A stretch of 9,413 nt of DNA. Source: CAYPPG01 sp964412555 (GTDB lineage: Bacteria > Hinthialibacterota > Hinthialibacteria > Hinthialibacterales > Hinthialibacteraceae). Below are positions 1-6,905 of this stretch, piece after piece (position 1 is the first letter of the stretch; every line of letters begins with the position of its first letter). The translations under genes were made by a program, and so were the position numbers. Location: positions 1 to 9,413 of the forward strand of contig CAYPPG010000129.1 of assembly GCA_964412555.1 (NCBI GenBank), in the 5' to 3' direction. Below the pieces are notes generated by a model that did not search any database, had not been told where the DNA came from, and was given only the letters and a program-made list of their open reading frames with translations.

Positions 1-1691
1 GTGTAGCCAGGTTGTTCGATATAGTCGAGATTCAAGGGTGGAAGTGTATCGTCTAACACCTCCCGTAATGTTTTGTTGTGAGTGGTTAGACTCACTTCTT
101 TATCTGCATCCTCATCAACAACTAATGTGACACCGCAAATTTGTTTGAAAAGAGGTGCATATTTGGATAAAGGAGCAATCATTCCGGCAATAGCGGTTAA
201 TTTGGCGTCGAGGCCTTTTGATGGTTGTTCATCTGTTGAGGTCTGAGAGACTCGACTTAATCCATATGCTTCATTGCCTCCAAAATGTCTTTCCCAAATC
301 GTCTCACTCGAGTAGATCTCACCATTGTAAGCAAGATTGATGACATTCCCATTATCCATCACTGCACGGGAACGAAGCACGGGGACATAGCCGCCGAACA
401 CTTCCAGTTGTTGGATTTTTATGTTCCTTTGATTGCCTGTTGCGGAAAATTGATAGGAATATTCGCTGCCGGTTACCGGACATCGCAAGAGGGACTTGTC
501 TTTCACATATTTGGGGTAAAGATCATCCAACTCCATCGGCAATTTACCGTCATGATCTGCTTTGTATTTTGCGAAAGCGGAAGCCATTTGACGAAAGGTC
601 TTGCGAACTTGTGCCTCAGGATCGTTCAATGTCTTGCCTTGAGGAACATCATTTTCCCAACCGTGAGAACTGAAGAAGACTTCTCCGCTATACCATAAGT
701 TTAAGCGCTTAGGTGGATGATTCATGCAAATCACGACAGGAACACGGTCTCCAAATTGAGAGAGTTGTCCTGTTTTCCATTCCCGGTAATTCCGTCCCAA
801 TCCCTCTGTCGGCGCAAACTCGAACATATAGCTGCATGTCATATTGGGATCCACCGTATTGGTGAAACTCGTCGGCGGATTGGGATTGTTGGGGCATAGG
901 AGGATTGATTCATCCTGCAGATATTTCGGATACAAATCGGAGAGCCAGTTCGGTAATTCGCCATCATGGTCATTTTTATAATCGGTGATGGCGATGCTGA
1001 TTTTGCGCAGATTTTCTTTGCATTTTTCCGCTTCTTTTAATTCTGACGGTGTTCCCATTCGTTGTTCGAATGTCTGGCCGGGTGTCAATACATTAGTAAA
1101 ATAGATGGTTTGGTTTCGGATTGATGTCGGTGGATTATCTGTTGGGGATTCTGGCATGGGAAGTGAATCAAGGGAGACATTTAATTTTTCTGCGATTATT
1201 TTATGAGCGTTTTCTCCCTTCATTTCGACGGCAATGATTTTTCCTGACGAATCAATAAGCAAATTCACCGGAGTGGTTTCGATTCCAATTATTTCAAACG
1301 GTTTTGGATCGCTGTCTTCATCTATGATTTGCGGCCAGGGGATTTGCCAGCGTTCCGAATGGGAAAAGATAGAATCCTCCGTTTGACCTTTCCAAACAGC
1401 AACCGCAATGAGACCGTGATCGCGAAAGCGTTTGTACAGAACATACGCTTCCGACATGCATTCTTGCATTTCCTGATCGGTATCGCTGAAAAACAGCAAT
1501 AAACAATATTTTCCTTCCCCTGGATGCAAAGAGACTGGCAATCCTTCGATACTATACGCTTCGATGTCCGGTATCGTTTTGCCTTTTGCCAGGTTTGGGT
1601 TTTCTGCGGTTCGTACTGACGTAGCGAATAATATGCTACAGAAAGACAAAAGTATTAAAAAAGTGTATTGAACCAATTTTTGAGAGCTCAT
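1..1691 (-). CDS. Secreted redoxin-fold protein with two pseudopilin-like repeats and a C-terminal STN/secretin-N-like segment (3' end outside window)
   Basis: The frame is open from ATG at 1691 to the window edge (563 codons, no stop), so the C-terminus is missing. An AAGGAG at 1700-1705, 8 nt upstream, fixes the start. Residues 1-29 form a signal peptide with a hydrophobic core and likely cleavage after VRTA. Residues ~35-172 resemble a TlpA/AhpC-TSA redoxin: beta strand LLLFF (64-68), a T-P at 140-141 in the cis-Pro position, and a following strand NLLIDSSGKI. No CxxC is present where the active site should be; only a lone Cys78 lies nearby. Residues 221-270 and 359-408 are two copies of a pseudopilin-like segment with YK-x-DHDG-x-LP, then DLYPKY and a CP. 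Residues ~508-563 (ICGVTLVVDEDAD..., TLREVLDDTL) resemble an STN/secretin N0-type domain. It follows selD by 53 bp on the same strand, so co-transcription is possible. The substrate is unknown; it is probably periplasmic or exported. The domain calls are by eye. Confidence 0.8.
   Translation of the reverse strand, partial: MSSQKLVQYTFLILLSFCSILFATSVRTAENPNLAKGKTIPDIEAYSIEGLPVSLHPGEGKYCLLLFFSDTDQEMQECMSEAYVLYKRFRDHGLIAVAVWKGQTEDSIFSHSERWQIPWPQIIDEDSDPKPFEIIGIETTPVNLLIDSSGKIIAVEMKGENAHKIIAEKLNVSLDSLPMPESPTDNPPTSIRNQTIYFTNVLTPGQTFEQRMGTPSELKEAEKCKENLRKISIAITDYKNDHDGELPNWLSDLYPKYLQDESILLCPNNPNPPTSFTNTVDPNMTCSYMFEFAPTEGLGRNYREWKTGQLSQFGDRVPVVICMNHPPKRLNLWYSGEVFFSSHGWENDVPQGKTLNDPEAQVRKTFRQMASAFAKYKADHDGKLPMELDDLYPKYVKDKSLLRCPVTGSEYSYQFSATGNQRNIKIQQLEVFGGYVPVLRSRAVMDNGNVINLAYNGEIYSSETIWERHFGGNEAYGLSRVSQTSTDEQPSKGLDAKLTAIAGMIAPLSKYAPLFKQICGVTLVVDEDADKEVSLTTHNKTLREVLDDTLPPLNLDYIEQPGY
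468..1031 (-). repeat. Two diverged protein-level repeats (pseudopilin-like) within the redoxin-fold gene
   Basis: Copy A is encoded by 882-1031 (residues 221-270) and copy B by 468-617 (residues 359-408). Both share the order helix, YK-x-DHDG-(E/K)-LP, a DLYPKY block, D-(E/K)-S-(I/L)-L and a CP dipeptide. The offset is 138 residues. Similarity is at protein level with diverged codons, so the duplication is old. Comparable blocks occur after the helix of type II secretion/DUF1559-type pseudopilins. Here there is no pilin N-terminal methylation site, so they act as soluble modules. Confidence 0.65.
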
Positions 1692-1699
1692 GAGCGATT

Positions 1700-1705
1700 C
1701 TCCTT
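1700..1705 (-). promoter_or_regulatory. Ribosome binding site of the redoxin-fold gene
   Basis: A consensus AAGGAG lies 8 nt upstream of ATG 1691 on the minus strand. It sets the start codon and shows that the gene can be translated independently of selD, which stops at 1745. Confidence 0.75.
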
Positions 1706-1744
1706 GTGACAAAATTTTAAATCCTGCTAATCCTACAATCCTGG

Positions 1745-3421
1745 TCATCCCGATTCAGACAATAACTCCCTCCACACACCTTCGTAAAACAATTTGGCAG
1801 GAGCGCCGCTAAATGACACTGCGAGCCATGCCGCCTCATCGATTTCTTCCCGTGTTAGACCTTCTGAAAGCGCATGTTCGATGTGGATTTGCAGGCAATG
1901 ATCGCATCGCGTGGCTACTGCCAGGGCGATATTCATCAGTCGTTTCATTTTTGCATCCAATGCACCGGGGGTGTTGGCCGATTTCATGAACAGCTTAAAC
2001 GCTTCCGCGGATTGGGCAGCCGGTCCATCGGATAATTCAGTATTTGGTGAAGGTATTGGGCTACTTGCTTTCACATTTGTGGCCGGTGCTTCTGGTGGAT
2101 GTTCGCAGCATGCAAACTCGGTGGGCATCTGCTCAACTTCAATCCGTGACTCGGTGGTTGATTTCAAAGCCTGGCTGACATCTTGTCCTTGGTACCCATC
2201 GCGATATGTTCCGATTAGATTTTTCGGTTCACCCATTTCGACGTGGATGAGATATTCTTGTTTTTCAGTTATGCGGCCTATGCGCGAGGTGTCAGTGTGT
2301 CCTCGTTCACGCATTGATTCGACGTATGCATCCGCTTGTTCTTTCGGCAATGCAACAAGCAAACCTCCGGACGTTTGGGCGTCGAACAGCAAGGAAAAAT
2401 CTTCGTCTTTTCCTTCTCCGTTTTTTGATACACCTTCTGCGAATGCTTCCTTATTGCGATCGATTGCGCCGGGCAGGATTCCCTGCCGCACACCCGCCAA
2501 GGCTTCGGCGAAAAATGGGACGGAAGCGATTTCGATCGTTGCGCTTACGCCGCTGTGTTTCATCATTTCGGAAAGATGCCCCACTAGGCTGAAACCGGTT
2601 ACATCGGTGCAGGCATGAGCACTAAATTCGGGCATCAATTCTGCCGCATCTTTGTTTAATTCCGCCATCGATTGGCCGATTTGATTGATTGCTTCTTCCG
2701 ATGCGCGACCGATTTGGGCGGCAAAGGAGATGATGCCCGTTCCAATTGGTTTGGTAAGTACAAGAGCATCACTGGGACGTGCTCCGGAATTTGTGATGCT
2801 TCCTTTTCCGTCGATCAAGCCGGTTACGGCAAATCCGCATTTCACTTCTTCGTCGTTGATGCTATGACCGCCGATGACACTGACTCCCGCTTCATGCATC
2901 GTATCGATTCCGCCGCGAAGAATTTCCTGCATTGTCTCATGCGGCAGTTCTTCAATGGGAAAACCGATGATGGATAGCGCGCAAATCGGTTTCCCACCCA
3001 TCGCATAGACATCGCTAACCGAATTGGATGCACAGATTTGTCCGAATACATATGGATCGTCGACAACTGGTGAGAATACATCCACTGTTTGCACGAGATT
3101 ATATTCACCTTCAATGCGATAAATGCCTGCATCGTCACCCGCTGCCACACCGAGGAGGACGTTGGGATCTTCATATGTCGGCAAGGTCGGGAGAATTTTC
3201 ATGAGATCGTTATGATTGATTTTGGAGGAACAGCCGACCTTGCGCACATGATGCGTCAAGCGAATGGTTTCTTTTGGAGGATCGGGACGTTCTCCTGCGC
3301 AGGGGCATAGATCGAAATTTTTGAAGATCTCGCATGGGCAGGGTTGTTTGGGATTACAGACGCAGTGTCCCAAGGCAATGGAACGAGCCATGATTTCCTT
3401 ACGTTTTTCCGGTAGGCGCAT
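1745..3421 (-). CDS. selD: Selenide, water dikinase (SelD) with Cys-rich N-terminal extension and C-terminal AhpD-like domain
   Basis: It makes selenophosphate from selenide and ATP, the selenium donor for Sec-tRNA synthesis. The protein has 558 residues against about 345 for a plain SelD. Residues 20-41 hold six cysteines in CxC pairs (C20/C22, C28/C30, C39/C41). The SelD core spans ~53-400: RLTHHVRKVGCSSK places the catalytic pair at C64 and K67 (E. coli Cys17/Lys20). GDDA (95-98), TVDVF (112-116), MGGKP, GGHS (184-187), TDVTGF (272-277) and DAQTSGGL (347-354) follow in order. After a low-complexity linker with C438-C439, residues ~472-558 form an AhpD/carboxymuconolactone decarboxylase-type domain with C506-D-H-C509 and H513 in AhpD spacing. 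The Glu usually 12 residues before the first Cys is Arg494. ATG 3421 has a GAGGG 6 nt upstream. Met11 at 3391, with AAGGA 4 nt upstream, is an alternative start. It lies downstream of selA on the same strand. The active site has Cys, not Sec. Confidence 0.95.
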   Translation of the reverse strand: MRLPEKRKEIMARSIALGHCVCNPKQPCPCEIFKNFDLCPCAGERPDPPKETIRLTHHVRKVGCSSKINHNDLMKILPTLPTYEDPNVLLGVAAGDDAGIYRIEGEYNLVQTVDVFSPVVDDPYVFGQICASNSVSDVYAMGGKPICALSIIGFPIEELPHETMQEILRGGIDTMHEAGVSVIGGHSINDEEVKCGFAVTGLIDGKGSITNSGARPSDALVLTKPIGTGIISFAAQIGRASEEAINQIGQSMAELNKDAAELMPEFSAHACTDVTGFSLVGHLSEMMKHSGVSATIEIASVPFFAEALAGVRQGILPGAIDRNKEAFAEGVSKNGEGKDEDFSLLFDAQTSGGLLVALPKEQADAYVESMRERGHTDTSRIGRITEKQEYLIHVEMGEPKNLIGTYRDGYQGQDVSQALKSTTESRIEVEQMPTEFACCEHPPEAPATNVKASSPIPSPNTELSDGPAAQSAEAFKLFMKSANTPGALDAKMKRLMNIALAVATRCDHCLQIHIEHALSEGLTREEIDEAAWLAVSFSGAPAKLFYEGVWRELLSESG

Positions 3422-3488
3422 AGGTTTCCCTCTTTCTTTTTTAACGTGAATAAATAGGGGATGTTACATTACTTTTACGGTTGCTGCG

Positions 3489-3510
3489 GTGTTCGAATAA
3501 CACTTTTTTT
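3489..3510 (+). terminator. Weak terminator-like hairpin plus T-tract, reading on the plus strand
   Basis: GTGTT (3489-3493), loop CGAAT and AACAC (3499-3503) form a perfect 5-bp stem followed by seven Ts (3504-3510). It lies in the 99-bp selA-selD spacer but in the orientation opposite to both genes, so it could only stop antisense transcription. The stem is short and AT-rich; it may be fortuitous. Confidence 0.25.
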
Positions 3511-3520
3511 AGATAGGAAT

Positions 3521-4868
3521 CTATTTAAGAAGATTTTTTATAGCCATTTCGATCCTTTCATCATCCCCATCCAATAAGGTACGAACATCGATATACACTC
3601 TCTCTTCTTGAACGCGAGTCGCCACGGATGGTTCACCCAAGCGAAATTTTTTCGCGAATTCGCTCACGCTTAAATTGGGATGCTGGAGGGACACTACTGC
3701 TGTTTCCAAAGGATAGTTAGGTAGCGAACCTCCTCCGCATACACTGTAATCTTTATGTACTTCGCAGGGTACATATTTCGATAGCCTTTGAGATAGCGCC
3801 TCTGCATGTTTCTGTAATTGATCGAGCGGGATCGTGATCATCCGTAACGCCGGAACTTTTTCTAAGACAGTTTCCGGATTCAGAAAAAGTTTAAGTGTCG
3901 CTTCGAGTGCAGCAATCGTGAATTTGCCTACACGCATCGCACGTGCCAGCGGATGCTTTCGTATTCTGGCTATATATTCTTTCTTTCCCACGATAATCCC
4001 TGCCTGAGGCCCGCTGATCAATTTATCGCCGCTGAACAGAGCCACATCGGCGCCAGCGGTGATGCTGTCCTGCACCGTCGCTTCATACGGCAAACCATAT
4101 TTGCTCAAATCGACCAACGCTCCACAGCCTAGATCGTCCACGACAATCAAATCCCGCCCTTCTTTCAAAGAAACAAGATCTTTTGTCGGCACCATTTGTG
4201 AGAAACCGATGATGCGGTAATTGCTGGGATTTACCCGCAACAAAACTCGTGTTTTTTCCGTGATCGCATTTTCATAATCGCGTAAATGAGTTTTGTTTGT
4301 TGTCCCAACTTCGGCCATCTGTGCTCCGCTGGCGGCGATGATATCAGGCAGGCGGAAAGAGCCGCCGATTTCGATGAGCTGTCCGCGTGAGACGATGAGC
4401 TCTTTGTCATTACATAACGCTGTCAATACTAATAACGTTGCAGCTGCGTTGTTGTTTACAACAGTTGCAGCTTCTGCACCGGTGACTTTTTGTAAAATCT
4501 CTTCGATCACTGCATCCCGCCGTCCCCGTTCGCCGGTTACAAGATTGATCTGCAGGCTGCAATATCCATCGAGATTGTTGACGGCTTCCATTGCCTCTGT
4601 TGGCAATACTGCACGGCCAAGACCCGTGTGTAAGATAATTCCCGCCCCATTCACGACACGCCGGATTCCGGCTTTTTGTTTCGCGGTTAACAAAGATGTA
4701 ACGTTGTTCACAATTACGTCCATTTCGGGGACAGGATCGATGTTGTTGACACGAATACGGTCAATGATTTCACGTACGGCATCGACTTTTTGTTCATGAG
4801 AAAATTGATCCATGCCTATCATTCGATTGACTTGGTGCAATACTTTATCAACGGATGGCGGATAACGG
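3521..4868 (-). CDS. selA: L-seryl-tRNA(Sec) selenium transferase (selenocysteine synthase), N-terminus lost in assembly gap
   Basis: A PLP enzyme that converts Ser-tRNA(Sec) to Sec-tRNA(Sec) using selenophosphate; in bacteria it acts as a large cytoplasmic homo-oligomer. The 448 visible residues start at RYPPSVDKVL, which matches the PSVD motif close to the usual N-terminus, and end at a TAG at 3521-3523. Family motifs in order (numbered from the first visible Arg): NGAGIILHTGLGRA (73-86), ERGRRD (113-118), GAEAATVVNNNAAA (130-143), EVGTTNKT (186-193), VVDDLGCG (242-249) and FSGDKLISGPQAG (278-290), with K282 (bases 4022-4024) the expected PLP lysine (E. coli Lys295). That offset implies about 10-15 residues are hidden in the N run. 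The start codon and promoter cannot be seen. selD follows after 99 bp on the same strand. Confidence 0.96.
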
Positions 4869-4968
4869 NNNNNNNNNNNNNNNNNNNNNNNNNNNNNNNN
4901 NNNNNNNNNNNNNNNNNNNNNNNNNNNNNNNNNNNNNNNNNNNNNNNNNNNNNNNNNNNNNNNNNNNN
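4869..4968. other. Assembly gap of 100 Ns
   Basis: Exactly 100 Ns, the conventional placeholder for a gap of unknown length. The left side breaks selA about 10-15 codons from its start; the right side enters the Rpn-like gene well inside its coding region. Translations that cross the Ns are meaningless. The true gap is probably several hundred bases, because a nuclease domain of the Rpn-like protein is absent. Confidence 0.99.
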
Positions 4969-5604
4969 GATGATATCCAAGGTGTACCGGAGTTGCAAGC
5001 AACATTGATGACGATGAAACACATTTTCGGTCCTGAACTGGAAGATGTTTTCCAGCAAGTTTGTGACAAAATAAGCGAATTTGAAGACAAAGATTTTGCT
5101 TTGGTATTTTTGGAAACCACGTTAAAATATATCAGTAATGCAGCTGATAAGATACGTGAAGGGGCGATCAAAGAGGGCATTCATAGAGCCATTCCCGATC
5201 AAGGAGAAAAAGTCATGGCGACCTTGGGAGAAAAATGGAAAGCGGAAGGAATTGAAATCGGACGAGAAGAAGGGCGGAAAGAAGCCCTGACATTGGGAGA
5301 AAAGTGGAAAGCGGAAGGGATTGAAATCGGACGAGAAGAAGGGCGGAAAGAAGCCCTGACATTGGGAGAAAAATGGAAAGCGGAAGGGATTGAAATCGGA
5401 CGGAAAGAAGGCTGGGAAGAAGGCCGAAAAGAAGGATTGCTCGATGCGATTTCGATTGCGTTGGAAATAAAATTCGGCGATGAAGGCTTGGCGTTGTTTC
5501 CACAAATCGAAAAAATCACGTCGATTGAAAAATTGAATGGTATAAAATCCGCCCTGCGAAGTGCAGATACGCTCGATCAAATAAAAGTCCTCTTGAGCAG
5601 TTGA
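4969..5604 (+). CDS. C-terminal part of Rpn-family (PD-(D/E)XK) recombination-promoting nuclease/transposase-like protein
   Basis: The 211 visible residues read from GAT 4969 to TGA 5602-5604, followed directly by TAA. The opening segment (DDIQGVPELQATLMTMKHIF, then ELEDVF, and FLETTLKYI further on) resembles the helical part that follows the nuclease domain in Rpn/transposase_31-like proteins. Next comes a charged region of repeats TLGEKWKAEGIEIGREEG-RKEA, then EGLLDAISIALEIKFGDEGLALFPQIEKI, and a C-terminal helical stretch ending QIKVLLSS. This tail layout (EGxxEGxxEG repeats followed by a DUF4351-like end) is typical of the family. The catalytic PD-(D/E)XK domain, probably 150-200 residues, must lie in the gap, so it is unknown whether the gene is intact. 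It lies between selC and selA, opposite in direction to both, and converges on selC with a 69-bp spacer. Known family members stimulate recA-independent recombination. Confidence 0.75.
   Translation, partial: DDIQGVPELQATLMTMKHIFGPELEDVFQQVCDKISEFEDKDFALVFLETTLKYISNAADKIREGAIKEGIHRAIPDQGEKVMATLGEKWKAEGIEIGREEGRKEALTLGEKWKAEGIEIGREEGRKEALTLGEKWKAEGIEIGRKEGWEEGRKEGLLDAISIALEIKFGDEGLALFPQIEKITSIEKLNGIKSALRSADTLDQIKVLLSS
5224..5409 (+). repeat. 69-bp in-frame tandem repeat, two full copies and one partial
   Basis: Copies begin at 5224, 5293 and 5362. Copies 1 and 2 differ at only two third-codon positions (AAA/AAG Lys and GGA/GGG Gly), both silent. Copy 3 matches for about 41 bases before changing to GRKEGWEEGRKEG. 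Each unit encodes 23 residues, LGEKWKAEGIEIGREEG plus RKEALT. The near-identity means a recent duplication or ongoing slippage. Confidence 0.9.
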
Positions 5605-5673
5605 TAAAGAGATTAAGGCAAACGCGAAGATTCCTGATTTCGATTCTCTTTCCCGCGAAATTGAGGAATAAGA

Positions 5674-5769
5674 TGGCGGAGGTGAATGGGAGTCGAACCC
5701 ACACATCGCGCGCCAGCGCGACACAACGGCTTTGAAGGCCGCGGGAGCCACCGGGCCCCTCCCACCTCC
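5674..5769 (-). tRNA. selC: tRNA-Sec, anticodon UCA
   Basis: Read on the minus strand from 5769, the 96 bases fold as a bacterial tRNA-Sec. The 8-bp acceptor stem pairs GGAGGUGG (5769-5762) with UCACCUCC (5685-5678), with a terminal G-U. The 6-bp D-stem, GGGGCC with GGCUCC, closes a 4-nt loop CGGU. The anticodon arm has loop CUUCAAA with UCA at 5735-5733. The long variable arm pairs UCGCGC with GCGCGA around UGGC. The T-arm has loop UUCGACU, and a discriminator G and encoded CCA (5676-5674) follow. The 8-bp acceptor, 6-bp D-stem with minimal loop and long variable arm separate it from tRNA-Ser and from suppressor tRNAs. It serves selA and selD, about 800 visible bases downstream on the same strand. 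Confidence 0.97.
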
Positions 5770-5781
5770 GTGTTTTTTTCT

Positions 5782-5810
5782 ATTTTACGAATATTTTGTG
5801 GAAAATGGAA
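5782..5810 (-). promoter_or_regulatory. Possible selC promoter
   Basis: On the minus strand, TAAAAT (5787-5782) lies 12 nt before the tRNA 5' end, with a hexamer TTCCAT (5810-5805) exactly 17 nt upstream. The -10 box is good (5 of 6 bases) but the -35 is poor. Placement fits a tRNA promoter with a very short leader. No other candidate in the upstream region is better. Confidence 0.35.
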
Positions 5811-6000
5811 CCCTTGAACTGCGCTGTTGGATCATGGTGTCTGTGCACTCATCGATCATTTTGCGAAAAAACAAGACTTTTTTAACCCTAGAATGTCACG
5901 CCTTCTATTGCTTCAATTTTTGAGAGAGAATTGCAAAAGAAAGTCCGATATCATTTTTACCTTCATATACGTTTTATCTCTTTTGAGAGAGGGGAGAGTG

Positions 6001-6894
6001 ATGAAATCAAAATTTTCGATTGTGGTTTGTGCGTTCGTGATTTCTTTGTGTATGTCTGCTGTTTCTGTCAATACAAAAGAAAAAAATTCTGGCTTTGCGC
6101 CAACTATTTACTTGAGTTTTGACCTGCCCGATCAGTGGACATCCATTTATATGAAAGCCAATGGCATTCAGCTTCACGTGATCCGTACGCATGGCGAGAA
6201 GCCGGTTATGGTGTTAGCCCACGGCGGTTTTTCTCATGGTTTAAAATGCTGGAGCGAACTTGCCAACGTTTTTCAAAATCAATACGACGTCATTATGTAT
6301 GATGCCCGGGGGCATGGTGATACGCAAAGAACCGGGAAGAAATACACTCTGCAGGATCATGCAAATGACTTGAGTGGTCTCATCCAAACATTGCAGTTGA
6401 AAAAGCCCATTATGATCGGTCACAGTATGGGATCCTACACAACGATGATGACTGCGGCAAAATATCCCAATCTTCCTAAAGCCGTCGTACTCATCGATCC
6501 TTTGCTCCGCATGGTGCCTTCAAAAGAGGATCAGGAAGGCATTCGTGAATTCAAAAAGATGGCGGGAAGTGTAAAAAAGGATTATCAAACTTTATTTGCA
6601 CAAAAGAGTGAACTAGTTAACCATTTGGATATTCATGCCCTGCCAGTAATCGATGACATTTCAAGGCTGCGCCTGGAGGATTTTGAAAACTACTTTCAAA
6701 AAATCACCTGCCCTATTTTCATTATTTGCGCGGATTCTTCTATCGAAAAGAAAGAGAAGGAAAAGCGGTTTGTCAAAAAATTTTCCCACATCGAAATGAT
6801 CCATATTCCGGGCGCTGGTCATGTTGTTCATCGGGATTGTCCGGAAGAAACCACAAAAGTGATTCTTGACTTTTTGAAAAAAGTCGCTCAATAA
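6001..6894 (+). CDS. Secreted alpha/beta hydrolase
   Basis: 297 residues. ATG 6001 was chosen because it has a GA-rich Shine-Dalgarno (GAGAGGGGAG, ending 4 nt upstream) and begins a signal peptide: MKSKF, a hydrophobic core at 6-20, and likely cleavage after SAVS. The frame stays open upstream to an ATG at 5827, but that extension would bury the signal peptide. The fold is clear: oxyanion HGG (74-76), DARGHGDT (101-108), nucleophile elbow G140-H-S142-M-G144, a likely acid D245 after strand IFIICAD, and catalytic H274 in GAGH. No lipobox is seen, so the product is probably soluble in the periplasm or exported. The substrate cannot be told from the sequence; ester or amide hydrolysis is expected. 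A beta-lactamase-fold hydrolase starts 11 bp downstream, so the two form an operon. No convincing promoter is seen in 5771-6000. Confidence 0.9.
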   Translation: MKSKFSIVVCAFVISLCMSAVSVNTKEKNSGFAPTIYLSFDLPDQWTSIYMKANGIQLHVIRTHGEKPVMVLAHGGFSHGLKCWSELANVFQNQYDVIMYDARGHGDTQRTGKKYTLQDHANDLSGLIQTLQLKKPIMIGHSMGSYTTMMTAAKYPNLPKAVVLIDPLLRMVPSKEDQEGIREFKKMAGSVKKDYQTLFAQKSELVNHLDIHALPVIDDISRLRLEDFENYFQKITCPIFIICADSSIEKKEKEKRFVKKFSHIEMIHIPGAGHVVHRDCPEETTKVILDFLKKVAQ

Positions 6895-6905
6895 AAGGAG
6901 ATATC

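Noticed and set aside
1720..1742. Three AATCCT hexamers (AGGATT on the minus strand) spaced 8-9 bp between selD and the redoxin-fold gene
   Set aside because: Too short and unsupported to call an operator; it may be chance in a 53-bp spacer.
1715..1747. UGA at the end of selD read as selenocysteine, giving SG-Sec-PGL and then a TAG
   Set aside because: Only three codons follow, no convincing bSECIS hairpin could be drawn, and the AhpD-like domain is already complete before the UGA.
1911..2618. 235-codon plus-strand open frame opposite selD
   Set aside because: Antisense to a gene with unmistakable SelD and AhpD motifs; the translation has no recognisable domain and no ribosome binding site was noted.
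4293..4799. 168-codon plus-strand open frame opposite selA
   Set aside because: Lies entirely against conserved SelA motifs; a shadow of that gene's codon bias.
4855..4968. Open frames that cross the N run, including an N-terminal MADN and an extension of selA to 5005
   Set aside because: The sequence within the gap is unknown, so starts on the far side are arbitrary.
5605..5673. Possible bidirectional terminator between the Rpn-like gene and selC
   Set aside because: The best pairing (CGCGAAGA with TCTT and CGCG) needs a 3-nt bulge and a 16-nt loop and has no T-tract.
5122..5751. 209-codon minus-strand open frame rich in Phe/Pro/Ser repeats
   Set aside because: Produced by reading the 69-bp tandem repeat backwards; it also overlaps the selC tRNA gene.
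5827..6000. 58-residue N-terminal extension of the alpha/beta hydrolase
   Set aside because: The internal ATG at 6001 has a purine-rich ribosome binding site and starts a proper signal peptide, which an extension would bury.
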